Shown here piece after piece: positions 51,005-59,898 of a stretch of 64,000 nucleotides of DNA. Location of the stretch: NCBI RefSeq assembly GCF_002251435.1, contig NZ_NPJI01000090.1, forward strand, positions 152,263 to 216,262, given 5' to 3'. This DNA comes from Prevotella sp. P2-180. Its GTDB lineage: Bacteria > Bacteroidota > Bacteroidia > Bacteroidales > Bacteroidaceae. How positions within the stretch are numbered: the first letter of the stretch is position 1; the number at the start of each line of letters is the position of its first letter. A program made the translations under genes and the position numbers. The notes beneath the pieces are model-generated. The model had not been told where the DNA came from, searched no databases, and saw only the letters and a list, made by a program, of their open reading frames with translations.

Positions 51005-51880
51005 TTATTTCTTCAGTTCCTCAGGAATCACTGGCATGGCACCGTTTTGGGTGCAGACATAGGCGCTGACGTTTACGCCTATACGATGTGCCTCGGCAAT
51101 CGGTTTGCCATTGAGGATTGAGGCTACGAACGAACCAGTGAACGAGTCGCCGGCACCTACAGTGTCTGCCACCTCCACTTTCGGGGTCTCAAGATAAGAC
51201 ATGGCACCCTTGGAGAACACATAGCTGCCGTTGACACCACATGTGAGCACGAGCATGTCGAGGTCGTACTTGCCGAGGATGAGCCAGCACTTGTTTTCGA
51301 AATCCATGCCTGGATAGCCAAACATACGACCGATGAGCACCAGTTCCTCGTCGTTGATTTTCAGTACGTTGGCGCGCTTCAGCGACTCCTGAATTATCTC
51401 CTTGGAGTAGAAATTCTGACGCAGGTTGATGTCGAAGATGCGCATGCAGTCCTTGGGAGCGGCATCGAGGAAGCGGTAGATGGTTTCGCGCGACACCTTG
51501 TTGCGCTGGGCAAGAGAGCCGAAGCAAACGGCACGACACTTCTTTGCCAATGCCTCAATCTCGGGAGTGAACGGGATGTTGTCCCATGCCGAACCCTCCT
51601 TGATGTCGTAGGTGGCAATACCTTCCTCGTCGAGACTAACCTGCACCTGACCCGTTGGGAAATCCACACGAGGCATCTCGAGTTTCAAACCATTAGCTTT
51701 CAATGCCTCTATTGTCTCATCGCCAAGGGCATCGTTGCCCACTGCACTCACTGCATAAGAATCAAAGCCAAACTGTGAAGCGTGATAGGCGAAGTTGGCT
51801 GGCGCACCACCAATCTTTCTGCCTTCTGGGAGGCAATCCCAAAGAGCCTCGCCGAGGCCCACTATTATTTTATTGTCCAT
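51005..51880 (-). CDS. PfkB family carbohydrate kinase, probable fructokinase
   Basis: This 291-aa kinase has the PfkB signatures: GGAPANFAYHASQFG near residue 23 and DTVGAGDSFTGSFVASIL (about 237-254) with the catalytic Asp. As the last gene of the fructan locus it most likely phosphorylates imported fructose to fructose 6-phosphate, the role of its counterpart in the B. thetaiotaomicron levan locus. The start is the ATG at 51880 (MDNKIIVGLGEALWD); upstream in-frame codons overlap the transporter gene. Confidence 0.9.
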   Translation of the reverse strand: MDNKIIVGLGEALWDCLPEGRKIGGAPANFAYHASQFGFDSYAVSAVGNDALGDETIEALKANGLKLEMPRVDFPTGQVQVSLDEEGIATYDIKEGSAWDNIPFTPEIEALAKKCRAVCFGSLAQRNKVSRETIYRFLDAAPKDCMRIFDINLRQNFYSKEIIQESLKRANVLKINDEELVLIGRMFGYPGMDFENKCWLILGKYDLDMLVLTCGVNGSYVFSKGAMSYLETPKVEVADTVGAGDSFTGSFVASILNGKPIAEAHRIGVNVSAYVCTQNGAMPVIPEELKK

Positions 51881-51887
51881 ATATTTG

Positions 51888-53048
51888 TTATTTTGAAGTT
51901 TTAATGCGCGAGATATAAGTGAAGAGGTAAATAACACCGAGTGCCATCACAGCCACAGCACCTGCTTGTCCAATTGCATCGCTGGCTATTCCCATGAACA
52001 ACGGGAAGATGGTTCCACCGAAAAGTCCCATAATCATGAGTCCACTGATTTCATTCTGACGCGACTTGTCGGAGAGAAGTGCCTGGGTGAACACAAGCGA
52101 GAAGATGTTGGAGTTGCCATAACCTACGAGGGCGATGGAAACATAGAGTATTGTCTTGGATGTGCCAAAACCGAGTCCTAGCATTGCAAGTGCCATCATC
52201 ACAACACTGATGACAAAGAACAGGCGGTTGCTTATGACACGAAGGAAGAATGAACCTGTGAGGCAGCCTATGGTACGGAAGATGAAATAGAGTGATGTGG
52301 CGAAGGCAGCATCGTTGAGTGTCATCTCGTGACGTTCCATGAGTATCTTCGGTGCGGTGGTGTTGGTACCGACATCGATGCCTACATGGCACATAATACC
52401 GAGGAACGACAGCAGGATAACAGGGCGAGAGAGCAGTTTCACACAGTCGAGAACCGAAGATGCATTGTCTGCAGGTTCTTCCTCAATAGGGGTGGAGAGC
52501 AGGAATATGCTTGCCAGAATACCTATTATCATATATACGGGGAATAGCACTCTCCAACCGAGACCGAAGGTGGGCATTGTTGCCATCGCACCCCACATGG
52601 CGATATATGGAGCCATAAACGAGGCTATTGCCTTTACAAACTGTCCAAAGGTGAGTGTGGAAGCGAGATTGCCGCCCTTAATCACCGACGATACCAAGGG
52701 ATTCAGAGAGGTCTGCATCAGTGCGTTGCCTATGCCAAGCAAAGAAAACGACACGAGCATCAGAGGGAACGACTCGCCGAAGAGTGGCATCAGAAGCGAC
52801 ACTACGGTCACTACAAGCGAGACGAGAACGGTATTCTTGCGTCCGATCTTGTTCATCAGCATTCCCGTAGGTACGGAGAAGATGAGGAACCAGAAAAATA
52901 CCAGAGACGGCAATACGTTAGCTGTTGAGTCGCTCAGTTGTAAATCTTCTTTTACATAGTTAGAGGCAATGCCGACCAAATCGACGAATCCCATGGCGAA
53001 GAAGCATAGCATCACGGGAACTATAGCCATTTTATTTGTTTTGCTCAT
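51888..53048 (-). CDS. MFS sugar transporter, probable fructose/H+ symporter
   Basis: This 386-aa, 12-TM major facilitator protein is of the FucP/glucose-galactose type (VPVMLCFFAMGFVDLVGIAS in helix 1, SVPTGMLMNKIGRKNTVLVS between helices 2 and 3). Lying between the GH32 gene (5 bp gap) and the kinase gene (7 bp gap), it most likely imports fructose released by the GH32 enzymes across the inner membrane. The substrate assignment is by context. Confidence 0.87.
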   Translation of the reverse strand: MSKTNKMAIVPVMLCFFAMGFVDLVGIASNYVKEDLQLSDSTANVLPSLVFFWFLIFSVPTGMLMNKIGRKNTVLVSLVVTVVSLLMPLFGESFPLMLVSFSLLGIGNALMQTSLNPLVSSVIKGGNLASTLTFGQFVKAIASFMAPYIAMWGAMATMPTFGLGWRVLFPVYMIIGILASIFLLSTPIEEEPADNASSVLDCVKLLSRPVILLSFLGIMCHVGIDVGTNTTAPKILMERHEMTLNDAAFATSLYFIFRTIGCLTGSFFLRVISNRLFFVISVVMMALAMLGLGFGTSKTILYVSIALVGYGNSNIFSLVFTQALLSDKSRQNEISGLMIMGLFGGTIFPLFMGIASDAIGQAGAVAVMALGVIYLFTYISRIKTSK

Positions 53049-53053
53049 GATTA

Positions 53054-54757
53054 TCAGATTTTGAGTTTGTAGATTGTAGCCTTTGCCTTACCCTTCACGA
53101 TGAGCTTGTTGTATGGCTCGGATGGGAACACAAGATTGGTCATCGACATCTTTCCGTCGCCTTCAAACATTTCAATGCTGCAGCGGTCGACGAAGATACG
53201 CAGGGTTTTTGCCTGTCCGTAGGTAGGAGAGGTTACTATGCATGGGAAGGCTTCGCTGAACGAAACGTCGCCACTGCGACGGCGGTCGAAGTCGATGGTT
53301 TGTTCAACAGCATCGTAGGTGATAACCACTTTTTCTCCCTTACTGTTGCGCAATGTGAGTTGGGCGTCACCCTTGAGCTGTACAACTATCTCACATGTCT
53401 CCGACGGTGAGCTGATGCGCTGACCGCGCACTGCATCCATCTCCTTGACTGGAGAGACGCTGCAATAGGTTTCGCCATTATATTCAAACAAGCCAAAGTC
53501 GCGTGCAATTGAGTTGGCAGAGCGGAACTGCTTTGTAGGCACTTGGTTGGCATACTGCCAGTTGCTCATCCATGCTATACCGACACGGCGTCCTTCGGGA
53601 GCGTTGTCGAAAGTAATGGTTGCATAGTGGTCTTTACCGTAGTCCATCCACTTGGTCTCAGAAGGCTCGTCCTCGCAAGTGAACTTATGTCCGTCAAACT
53701 CACCTATAAAATATTGTGTAGCAGAACCGCCGAAAGGTCCACCAGGGTTGATGTTGCAGATAAGCATCCACTTTTCCTTGTCGGTGCCAGCCACTTTCAT
53801 CTTCATAAGGTCAGGGCATTCCCAAACACCACCATGGTTGCCATACTCAGCACCAAAATCACTCTCGTGCTTCCATTCCTTCAGGTCTTTTGACGAGTAG
53901 ATGCTCATCTGCTGGCCAGCAGCAAGAATCATGTTCCAGAATCCAGCTTCAGCGTTCCAGAAGACGTGTGGGTCGCGGAAGTCGGGCACATTAGATGTGA
54001 TAACGGGGTTGTTTTCGTATTTAGTGAATGTCTTGCCGCCGTCGGTGCTGTAAGCCATCGACTGCGTCTGTCTTGCTCCGGCAGAAGTATAGAAAGCCAC
54101 TATGGCATTGTTGCCGAAGCTAGCGGTATTGTTTTTGTCAACCACGCAGCATCCACTGAAGATGGTTCCGAGCGCATCGGGCGTTATTGCCGTGGGTTCT
54201 GCTTTCCAATGCACGAGGTCGGTGGATGTGGAGTGTCCCCATGTCATGTTCTCCCATTGTGAACCGTAGGGGTTGAATTGATAGCAGAGATGCCATACAC
54301 CATCCTTATAGAACATACCGTTGGGATCGTTCATCCATCCATACTGTGGTGTGTGATGATAGACAGGACGATGTTTCTCTACATTCTTTGTGTCGAAAGA
54401 GTCGGAATAGCTCATACGCTTCCAGCAGGCAAAGTCGTTGATGGCTCCCGTAGCTCGCGTATTGCCATTAAAGGAGATGTCGAAGAGTTCGCCTTCTCCC
54501 ACCTCGTAAGGCACGAAATAGTCAACTTTGTCAACCGCCAGTCTGCAATTCAGAGTCTTTACAAGCTGGTTGTTGCGCACCACCCTTATGTGGGCGTATT
54601 CCTCTTTTTCCTCAACAGGCAGGAGCAAGAATTTTTTCTGCTTGTCGAGTCTTAGCATAGCATGTCGGTCGCCGAGAATTTTCGGAGCCACCTGTGCATT
54701 ACATCCAAGAGCCATGAACAGAGCGGCGAGGCATGCGATTGTTTTGTTCTTTTTCAT
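53054..54757 (-). CDS. GH32 fructan hydrolase with DUF4980-type N-terminal domain
   Basis: This 567-aa enzyme hydrolyses beta-fructosidic bonds of levan or inulin oligomers or sucrose. It has a signal peptide, possibly a lipoprotein one (ALGC, about Cys18). An N-terminal beta domain of about 100 aa, as in DUF4980, comes before the five-bladed propeller. The nucleophile Asp is in WMNDPNGMF, the transition-state Asp in FRDPHVFW and the acid/base Glu in WECPDLMKM. A C-terminal beta-sandwich (FVDRCSIEMFEGDGKMSMTN) follows. Preferred start is ATG 54757 over 54769. It is likely the periplasmic exo-acting enzyme of the locus. Confidence 0.9.
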   Translation of the reverse strand: MKKNKTIACLAALFMALGCNAQVAPKILGDRHAMLRLDKQKKFLLLPVEEKEEYAHIRVVRNNQLVKTLNCRLAVDKVDYFVPYEVGEGELFDISFNGNTRATGAINDFACWKRMSYSDSFDTKNVEKHRPVYHHTPQYGWMNDPNGMFYKDGVWHLCYQFNPYGSQWENMTWGHSTSTDLVHWKAEPTAITPDALGTIFSGCCVVDKNNTASFGNNAIVAFYTSAGARQTQSMAYSTDGGKTFTKYENNPVITSNVPDFRDPHVFWNAEAGFWNMILAAGQQMSIYSSKDLKEWKHESDFGAEYGNHGGVWECPDLMKMKVAGTDKEKWMLICNINPGGPFGGSATQYFIGEFDGHKFTCEDEPSETKWMDYGKDHYATITFDNAPEGRRVGIAWMSNWQYANQVPTKQFRSANSIARDFGLFEYNGETYCSVSPVKEMDAVRGQRISSPSETCEIVVQLKGDAQLTLRNSKGEKVVITYDAVEQTIDFDRRRSGDVSFSEAFPCIVTSPTYGQAKTLRIFVDRCSIEMFEGDGKMSMTNLVFPSEPYNKLIVKGKAKATIYKLKI

Positions 54758-55072
54758 ATCGTTATTCAATTTTAGTTTACTCTATTTTTTTAATGTTATC
54801 CTTTAAATACAATCTCTTCACCTCCTCAGGCCGATACACATTGAACAAACAACCTTTAATAACTAAAAACCTAATTAACTAAAAACCTAACTAACTAAAA
54901 ACCTAATAAAAAGTACTAACCTAAAAAAATTATCTGAACCAAAAAATCTGCTGCAAAATTATCAACTTTATGGCTTATAGGCTTTAAAATATGATACAAA
55001 TAATAAAAAAATTCGTTCAATGTAACATTATTGCGATTATTTGTCTTTTTTATTTCTATCTTGAATACATTT
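54758..55072. repeat. 315-bp spacer between the two GH32 genes with 16-bp tandem repeats
   Basis: Three direct repeats of AACTAAAAACCTAATT type lie at 54861-54876, 54877-54892 and 54893-54908. A -7-like TAATTTTG is at 54961-54954 on the minus strand. This suggests that the downstream part of the locus (GH32, transporter, kinase) has a promoter of its own in addition to read-through. No gene is seen here. Confidence 0.65.
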
Positions 55073-56611
55073 TTATTTCCAAACACGACGCAGGTTTCTC
55101 ACTTTTGCCTCATAATTGGCACCACTAACTGAAAGTGTGTTATATAATGCCTGTGGGAATACGAGATTTGTTACTGAGGTAAGTCCGTCGGAAGCAATCA
55201 ACTCAACTGACGACTGGTCTACATAGAAGTCAAGCGTGAGCTTGTTGCCTGTGGCATTCAGCGGAGCATTCATAGTCGGGATGGAGAATGTCGGGGCAAA
55301 TGATGCAACACCGGTAGAAGTATTTCTGTGTACGGAAAGCGACTGGGTGGATACATTTACATCGATAGCATACTTTTCGCCTTGCGCGTTGCTCAAGGTG
55401 ATAGTGCTGTTGGCACTAAGGTCCATTTCGAGATGAAGCTGGTAGGCATCTTTTGCGTCAAACGAAGATGTCACAGCAGTCCACTCATCGGCTATATCGT
55501 TGATTTCGCTTATCACAGGACATGCAAGATGCGGAGTGCCATTATGCTCCACAAGTTTCAGTTCGCGAGGCAGCGACATGGCCGATCTCCATGGGTCGCA
55601 AGGCACACGGTCGGCATATTGCCAGTTGTTCATCCAGCTGATCAGAAGATGTCTGTCACCTGTATTGTTCCAAGTAACACCTGCATAGAAGTCCATACCA
55701 TAGTCCAACCAAAGCGGATAGTCCAAATTGTCGGGTGTGAACTTCTTTCCGTCGAAGTCGCCGACGAAATACATCATTCCTGAACCGATGACAGGACCGC
55801 AGGGATTAACACTGACGAGCATCACCCACTTGCGCTTTCCATTATAGTCAAACGGAATGAGGTCGGGACATTCCCACTGGAAGCTGGGACGTCCGGTAAG
55901 TTCTACTAAGAACTCACTCTCCTTGGTCCAGTTCTTCAAGTCTGGAGAACTCCATATTTCCATACCTTTCTTCCAGCCCTTGGCAAGCGACATTATCCAT
56001 TTCTTGCTCTCTGCATGCCAGAATACCTTCGGGTCGCGGAGGTTGTCGTCGTTGTTCTTGATTACAGGATTGCCTTCGTAAGTGGTGAATGTCTTTCCGC
56101 CATCCTTGCTGTAGGCAATAGACTGCTGCTGGGCAGCATCGGCAGAGGTGTAAATGGCAACAAGGGTATTGGCGCCGAAGCCCGCAGTGTTGTCCTTGTC
56201 ACAAACGGCAGAACCTGAGAAAATCATGCCAAGAGCATCTGGCTGGAGAGCTACAGGCTGCTCTTCCCAATGAAGCATGTCGGTGGAAGTGGCATGTCCC
56301 CAGCTGAGGTTGCCCCAACCATTGCCCTGAGGGTTATACTGATAATAGAGATGGTATGTGCCATCCACATAAATCATACCGTTGGGATCGTTCATCCAGT
56401 TTTTGGCAGGCGTAAAATGTATCTGCGGACGATATTTCTCGTTGCGGCTGCTGGCCACTTCCTCTCCTGGTACTTCTGGAGCAGGCTCTTCCGTTTGGGG
56501 ATTATCAATGATTGGATTATAATCCTGCTTGATGTCGTCTTCAGAACAACCAGTGAAGGTAGCCGCCATTGCAGCGGCTACCAACATGATAATGCTTTTA
56601 TGTATCTTCAT
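55073..56611 (-). CDS. Surface GH32 lipoprotein, probable endo-acting levanase/inulinase
   Basis: This 512-aa GH32 enzyme has a lipoprotein signal (FTGC, Cys22) followed by acidic SEDDIKQD, which resembles the Bacteroidota surface-export signal. The catalytic residues are in NWMNDPNGMIYV (nucleophile), LRDPKVFWH (RDP motif) and WECPDLIPF (acid/base). The C-terminal sandwich has FYVDQSSVELIASDG. Position next to SusD and the DUF4960 protein, and surface location, suggest the enzyme that cuts polymer into importable oligomers. The choice between levan and inulin cannot be made by eye. Confidence 0.88.
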   Translation of the reverse strand: MKIHKSIIMLVAAAMAATFTGCSEDDIKQDYNPIIDNPQTEEPAPEVPGEEVASSRNEKYRPQIHFTPAKNWMNDPNGMIYVDGTYHLYYQYNPQGNGWGNLSWGHATSTDMLHWEEQPVALQPDALGMIFSGSAVCDKDNTAGFGANTLVAIYTSADAAQQQSIAYSKDGGKTFTTYEGNPVIKNNDDNLRDPKVFWHAESKKWIMSLAKGWKKGMEIWSSPDLKNWTKESEFLVELTGRPSFQWECPDLIPFDYNGKRKWVMLVSVNPCGPVIGSGMMYFVGDFDGKKFTPDNLDYPLWLDYGMDFYAGVTWNNTGDRHLLISWMNNWQYADRVPCDPWRSAMSLPRELKLVEHNGTPHLACPVISEINDIADEWTAVTSSFDAKDAYQLHLEMDLSANSTITLSNAQGEKYAIDVNVSTQSLSVHRNTSTGVASFAPTFSIPTMNAPLNATGNKLTLDFYVDQSSVELIASDGLTSVTNLVFPQALYNTLSVSGANYEAKVRNLRRVWK

Positions 56612-56615
56612 AAAA

Positions 56616-58118
56616 TTATCTGGTCTTTAGATATTCAAGTGAGTTCTTTGCCAAAGTGAGGACATTGTCCTGATAGATGTTGTTCTTTGGATGAGCACTC
56701 TTGTCAGGTGTGCCATCAGCATTCTTCATCGAGAACTCGCAACCACCGTTACCGATGCAGAGCAATGTGCCCTTGTATTCGGTGTTGCCCTGCTGGGCTT
56801 CCCATACGTTCATCTGAGACACCCAGTCAATCTGTGAATCCCATGTTCCGAGTGGGTAGATGCCGTAGGTCTGCGTGAGCTGTGTATAGCAAGCTTCCTC
56901 CTGATTGCCAATACCGGTAAGCAGCGACGGGAGATTGAAGTAGAGACAGTTGTGGTCTTCTGTCCAACCCGGTCCCTTGAAGGCGATGAGCTTGGTGCGG
57001 TCGTTGCTTGTCACCTCAAGACCCTTGTAGATGGGATGACCGGAGTGGTCCTTGGTGAAGCGGCTGCCTGGGTGAAGCTGTACTGCCATGCTCCAAACAT
57101 CGTTGTTGATACCACCTATGCCAAATCCGAAAGCATGGTCGTTGCCCTTCATGTCGTCGAGGTTGATTCGTCCGAGATAGCCGGCATATACAGTGGCGTG
57201 ACTCCAGAGCAGCAAGCTTCCGCCGTTCTTGTACCATTCGGTGATTACAGGAGTTGCAGCATTTACCACCTCAGGCATAGCCCATACGTCGTCCTCGCCC
57301 TCGCCTTCAAGGTCGCGCAACCAGAACAGTACGCGGAAAGGCTCAACATCGTCAGCCGACTTGATGGAAGAGAACGGCAGGAACTGTGCCGATGGATAGG
57401 TCTCGTGCAACCAGAGCCATGCAGAAGCCTCGTCGTCATCACCATTCTCAACGAGTTCCTCCGGTGTGTCATAAACACTCAGGAAACCGATGGCAGTCTT
57501 ACCAATTCTCAGCGAGGCGGTTGATGCGAGAGATGTACCTTTTTCATTCACAGCCACGAGTGTTACTGTCCATGTGTCGCCAGTAACCACATTTTGAATG
57601 GTGTACATGGTGTTGTTGGCAGAGAGAGTCTCAGATATTGTCTGCTTGCCGTTGGTAGCGGTAAACTGGATGCTTGAGGCATCGGCAGGCTTATTCCATT
57701 CCACTACCGCGTCGTAGCCTCCAGCCTTGTCCACCTGGCGCATCTGTATGCCCGTAATACTTGTAGCTCCTTCGCGGGTATAGGTCTTCACCACGCCCTT
57801 AGAGAAGTTTGTGCCGTCGGTGAGTTTGAATACATATTCGTATGACTCATTGGTCGGGATGTTCTTGTGGGCATAGCTTGTGCCGCTTACTGTCTCAGAC
57901 GAGGAGAGCGTACCATTGCGATAAACGGTAACGTTCATCGAAAGGTCGGCCGACTGCTGGGGCCACGACCATACATAGTCGTCGCCCTGAAGCTGTCCGT
58001 TAATGTTTGCTGCGTCAGGTGTAGCAACAATCATCGCACTGCGGTCGAAGTCGTTGTCCTGACATGATGTTATGACACATGCAAGAAGTGTCATTAATAT
58101 TATCGATAACTTTTTCAT
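56616..58118 (-). CDS. DUF4960 surface lipoprotein, putative fructan-binding protein
   Basis: This 500-aa lipoprotein (lipobox ITSC, Cys19, then QDNDFD) has N-terminal Ig/fibronectin-like beta domains (about residues 30-210) and a C-terminal DUF4960 domain with a Rossmann/ThuA-like look (RVLFWLRDLEGEGEDDVWAM, GGSLLLWSHATVYAGYLGRI). Proteins in this position of fructan loci bind the polysaccharide at the cell surface. It lies between susD (21 bp gap) and the GH32 lipoprotein gene (4 bp gap). Confidence 0.82.
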   Translation of the reverse strand: MKKLSIILMTLLACVITSCQDNDFDRSAMIVATPDAANINGQLQGDDYVWSWPQQSADLSMNVTVYRNGTLSSSETVSGTSYAHKNIPTNESYEYVFKLTDGTNFSKGVVKTYTREGATSITGIQMRQVDKAGGYDAVVEWNKPADASSIQFTATNGKQTISETLSANNTMYTIQNVVTGDTWTVTLVAVNEKGTSLASTASLRIGKTAIGFLSVYDTPEELVENGDDDEASAWLWLHETYPSAQFLPFSSIKSADDVEPFRVLFWLRDLEGEGEDDVWAMPEVVNAATPVITEWYKNGGSLLLWSHATVYAGYLGRINLDDMKGNDHAFGFGIGGINNDVWSMAVQLHPGSRFTKDHSGHPIYKGLEVTSNDRTKLIAFKGPGWTEDHNCLYFNLPSLLTGIGNQEEACYTQLTQTYGIYPLGTWDSQIDWVSQMNVWEAQQGNTEYKGTLLCIGNGGCEFSMKNADGTPDKSAHPKNNIYQDNVLTLAKNSLEYLKTR

Positions 58119-58139
58119 AAGTATTGCTCTTTTGTAGAA

Positions 58140-59873
58140 TTAATAACCTTTGTTCTGAGAATAGAGTCCCGGAACATAATACAACTGGTTGTAAGGCACG
58201 GGATAGAACTCGTTCTTGCCCGGAGTGTAGTGGGCATCCTTCAGATACTGTGCGTATGTCTGTCCGTCGTAAACGTCGTTCTTCTCTGTCTCGAAATATG
58301 CGTTCAAGGTCTTTGAGGCGATACCCCAGCGGCGAAGGTCGAAGTAGCGGCCGTTCTCCATTGCCAACTCAAGGCGGCGCTCCCACTGCAGACACTTGCG
58401 TGCTGTCTCCTTATCCTTGAAATATGTGTCGGGATAGAGTGCGATTTCACACTGGTCGGCAGCATATTGTATGTGCTTTGCCACTGAGTTCTTGGCACGC
58501 TGGCGGATGTCGTTGATGATAGAGCGGGCTTCCTCGAGCTTGCCTGTCTCGATAAGAGCCTCGGCACGCATCAGCATCACGTCAGAATAGCGGAAGACAT
58601 AGTCGTTCATGTCGAATGCCTGCCATGGGCTGTTGTAAGTCTCACCCTTTGAACGCTGCGGCACTTCCTTCAGTGAGGTGTAGTAGCCGTAGGTGTTTGG
58701 TGTACGTGAGTTATCCTTTGTAAGGGTGTAAGACTCCTCATACTTGTATGGGAATGTAGGCATACCAACGGTGTGGAAGAGGCGCGGATCCCACTTCTGT
58801 GCTGTAGGAACACCATTTACAGGATAGTCGATGGTCTTGTCGAAGTTGTCGAAGTCAGGCAGACCGTCCTTTGTCTTGAATGCGCTTACGAGGTTCTGCG
58901 AAGGCTTGTGGAAGTCCCATCCGCAAGACCAGATGCCCCAGCAGCCGTTGAGCATGTTGCTCCAGTTGGCACGTCCGAAGGTGGTGTTGTCATCCTTATA
59001 GTCAGAGCACTGCACTGCAAAGATGCTCTCCTTGGAGTTTTTGTACTCAGGCAGGAAGATGTCGCCGAAGTCCTCAAGATAACCATACTTTGACGATTTT
59101 ACAACGTCGGTATATTCCACCACCTTATTCATATAGTCCTGGTTGATGTGGCTTACACCATTGGTTGCCTCATAACCGTCACCCCAAGCGAGAGTGAGGT
59201 AACACTTTGCGAGATAACTTGCGGCGGCAATCTTGTTGACACGTCCACCGTCCTTCTGCTCTGCAGGAAGCACGTCGTATGCCACCTTGAAGTCGTCGAT
59301 AATCTTCTGGAAGAGCTGCTCGTAGGTAAACTCGTCGTTGCGGGTCTGCTCCTGTGCATTGTTCTTATATACTTCCTCGTCGATCCAAGGAATCTGACGG
59401 AACATGGTCAAAAGCTTGAAATAGAAGTGGGCACGGAGGAAACGGACCTCTGCGTCGCGCTGCTTGGCTGTCTCGGCACCGAGTGTGCCTTCACCGTATT
59501 CAGCAACGGAAACGAGTGCACGGTTGCAGCGTGAGATGGCGCAATAAAGACGATACCAGAGTTCGTCAAACTCACCTGGAGTGGAAGTCAGTGTTGACCA
59601 TATCTCCATAGGATGATAGCCAGTGTCGGTAGTTCCCGAACCGCCCTTGAGACAGTCGTCACTTGCCACGTCGCCGTATGGCCAGAGGTTGAACGGATAG
59701 GTGTACCAGCAGTCACCGAGCATTGCATAGGCTGCAGTGACCATCTTGTCTGGATTCTCCATGGCGAGCTGCTCATCGATAACACCCTCTGGCTCAACCT
59801 CGATGAAGCTGTCGCATGATGTGGCAGAGAATAATGACACTGCCACAAGTATATATTGGAATATCTTTTTCAT
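58140..59873 (-). CDS. SusD/RagB family outer-membrane lipoprotein
   Basis: This 577-aa lipoprotein (signal ending SATSC, Cys20) is the surface glycan-binding lid of the SusC transporter. Family features are the early DSFIEVEPEG start, helical TPR-like parts (REPs such as VRFLRAHFYFKLLTMFRQIP) and the C-terminal SusD domain (FRYSDVMLMRAEALIETGKL, CLQWERRLELAMENGRYFDL, FYPVPYNQL). It begins 25 bp after the susC stop. By context it binds fructan oligosaccharides. Confidence 0.93.
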   Translation of the reverse strand: MKKIFQYILVAVSLFSATSCDSFIEVEPEGVIDEQLAMENPDKMVTAAYAMLGDCWYTYPFNLWPYGDVASDDCLKGGSGTTDTGYHPMEIWSTLTSTPGEFDELWYRLYCAISRCNRALVSVAEYGEGTLGAETAKQRDAEVRFLRAHFYFKLLTMFRQIPWIDEEVYKNNAQEQTRNDEFTYEQLFQKIIDDFKVAYDVLPAEQKDGGRVNKIAAASYLAKCYLTLAWGDGYEATNGVSHINQDYMNKVVEYTDVVKSSKYGYLEDFGDIFLPEYKNSKESIFAVQCSDYKDDNTTFGRANWSNMLNGCWGIWSCGWDFHKPSQNLVSAFKTKDGLPDFDNFDKTIDYPVNGVPTAQKWDPRLFHTVGMPTFPYKYEESYTLTKDNSRTPNTYGYYTSLKEVPQRSKGETYNSPWQAFDMNDYVFRYSDVMLMRAEALIETGKLEEARSIINDIRQRAKNSVAKHIQYAADQCEIALYPDTYFKDKETARKCLQWERRLELAMENGRYFDLRRWGIASKTLNAYFETEKNDVYDGQTYAQYLKDAHYTPGKNEFYPVPYNQLYYVPGLYSQNKGY

Positions 59874-59898
59874 TGCTTATAATATATTAAATATGTGA

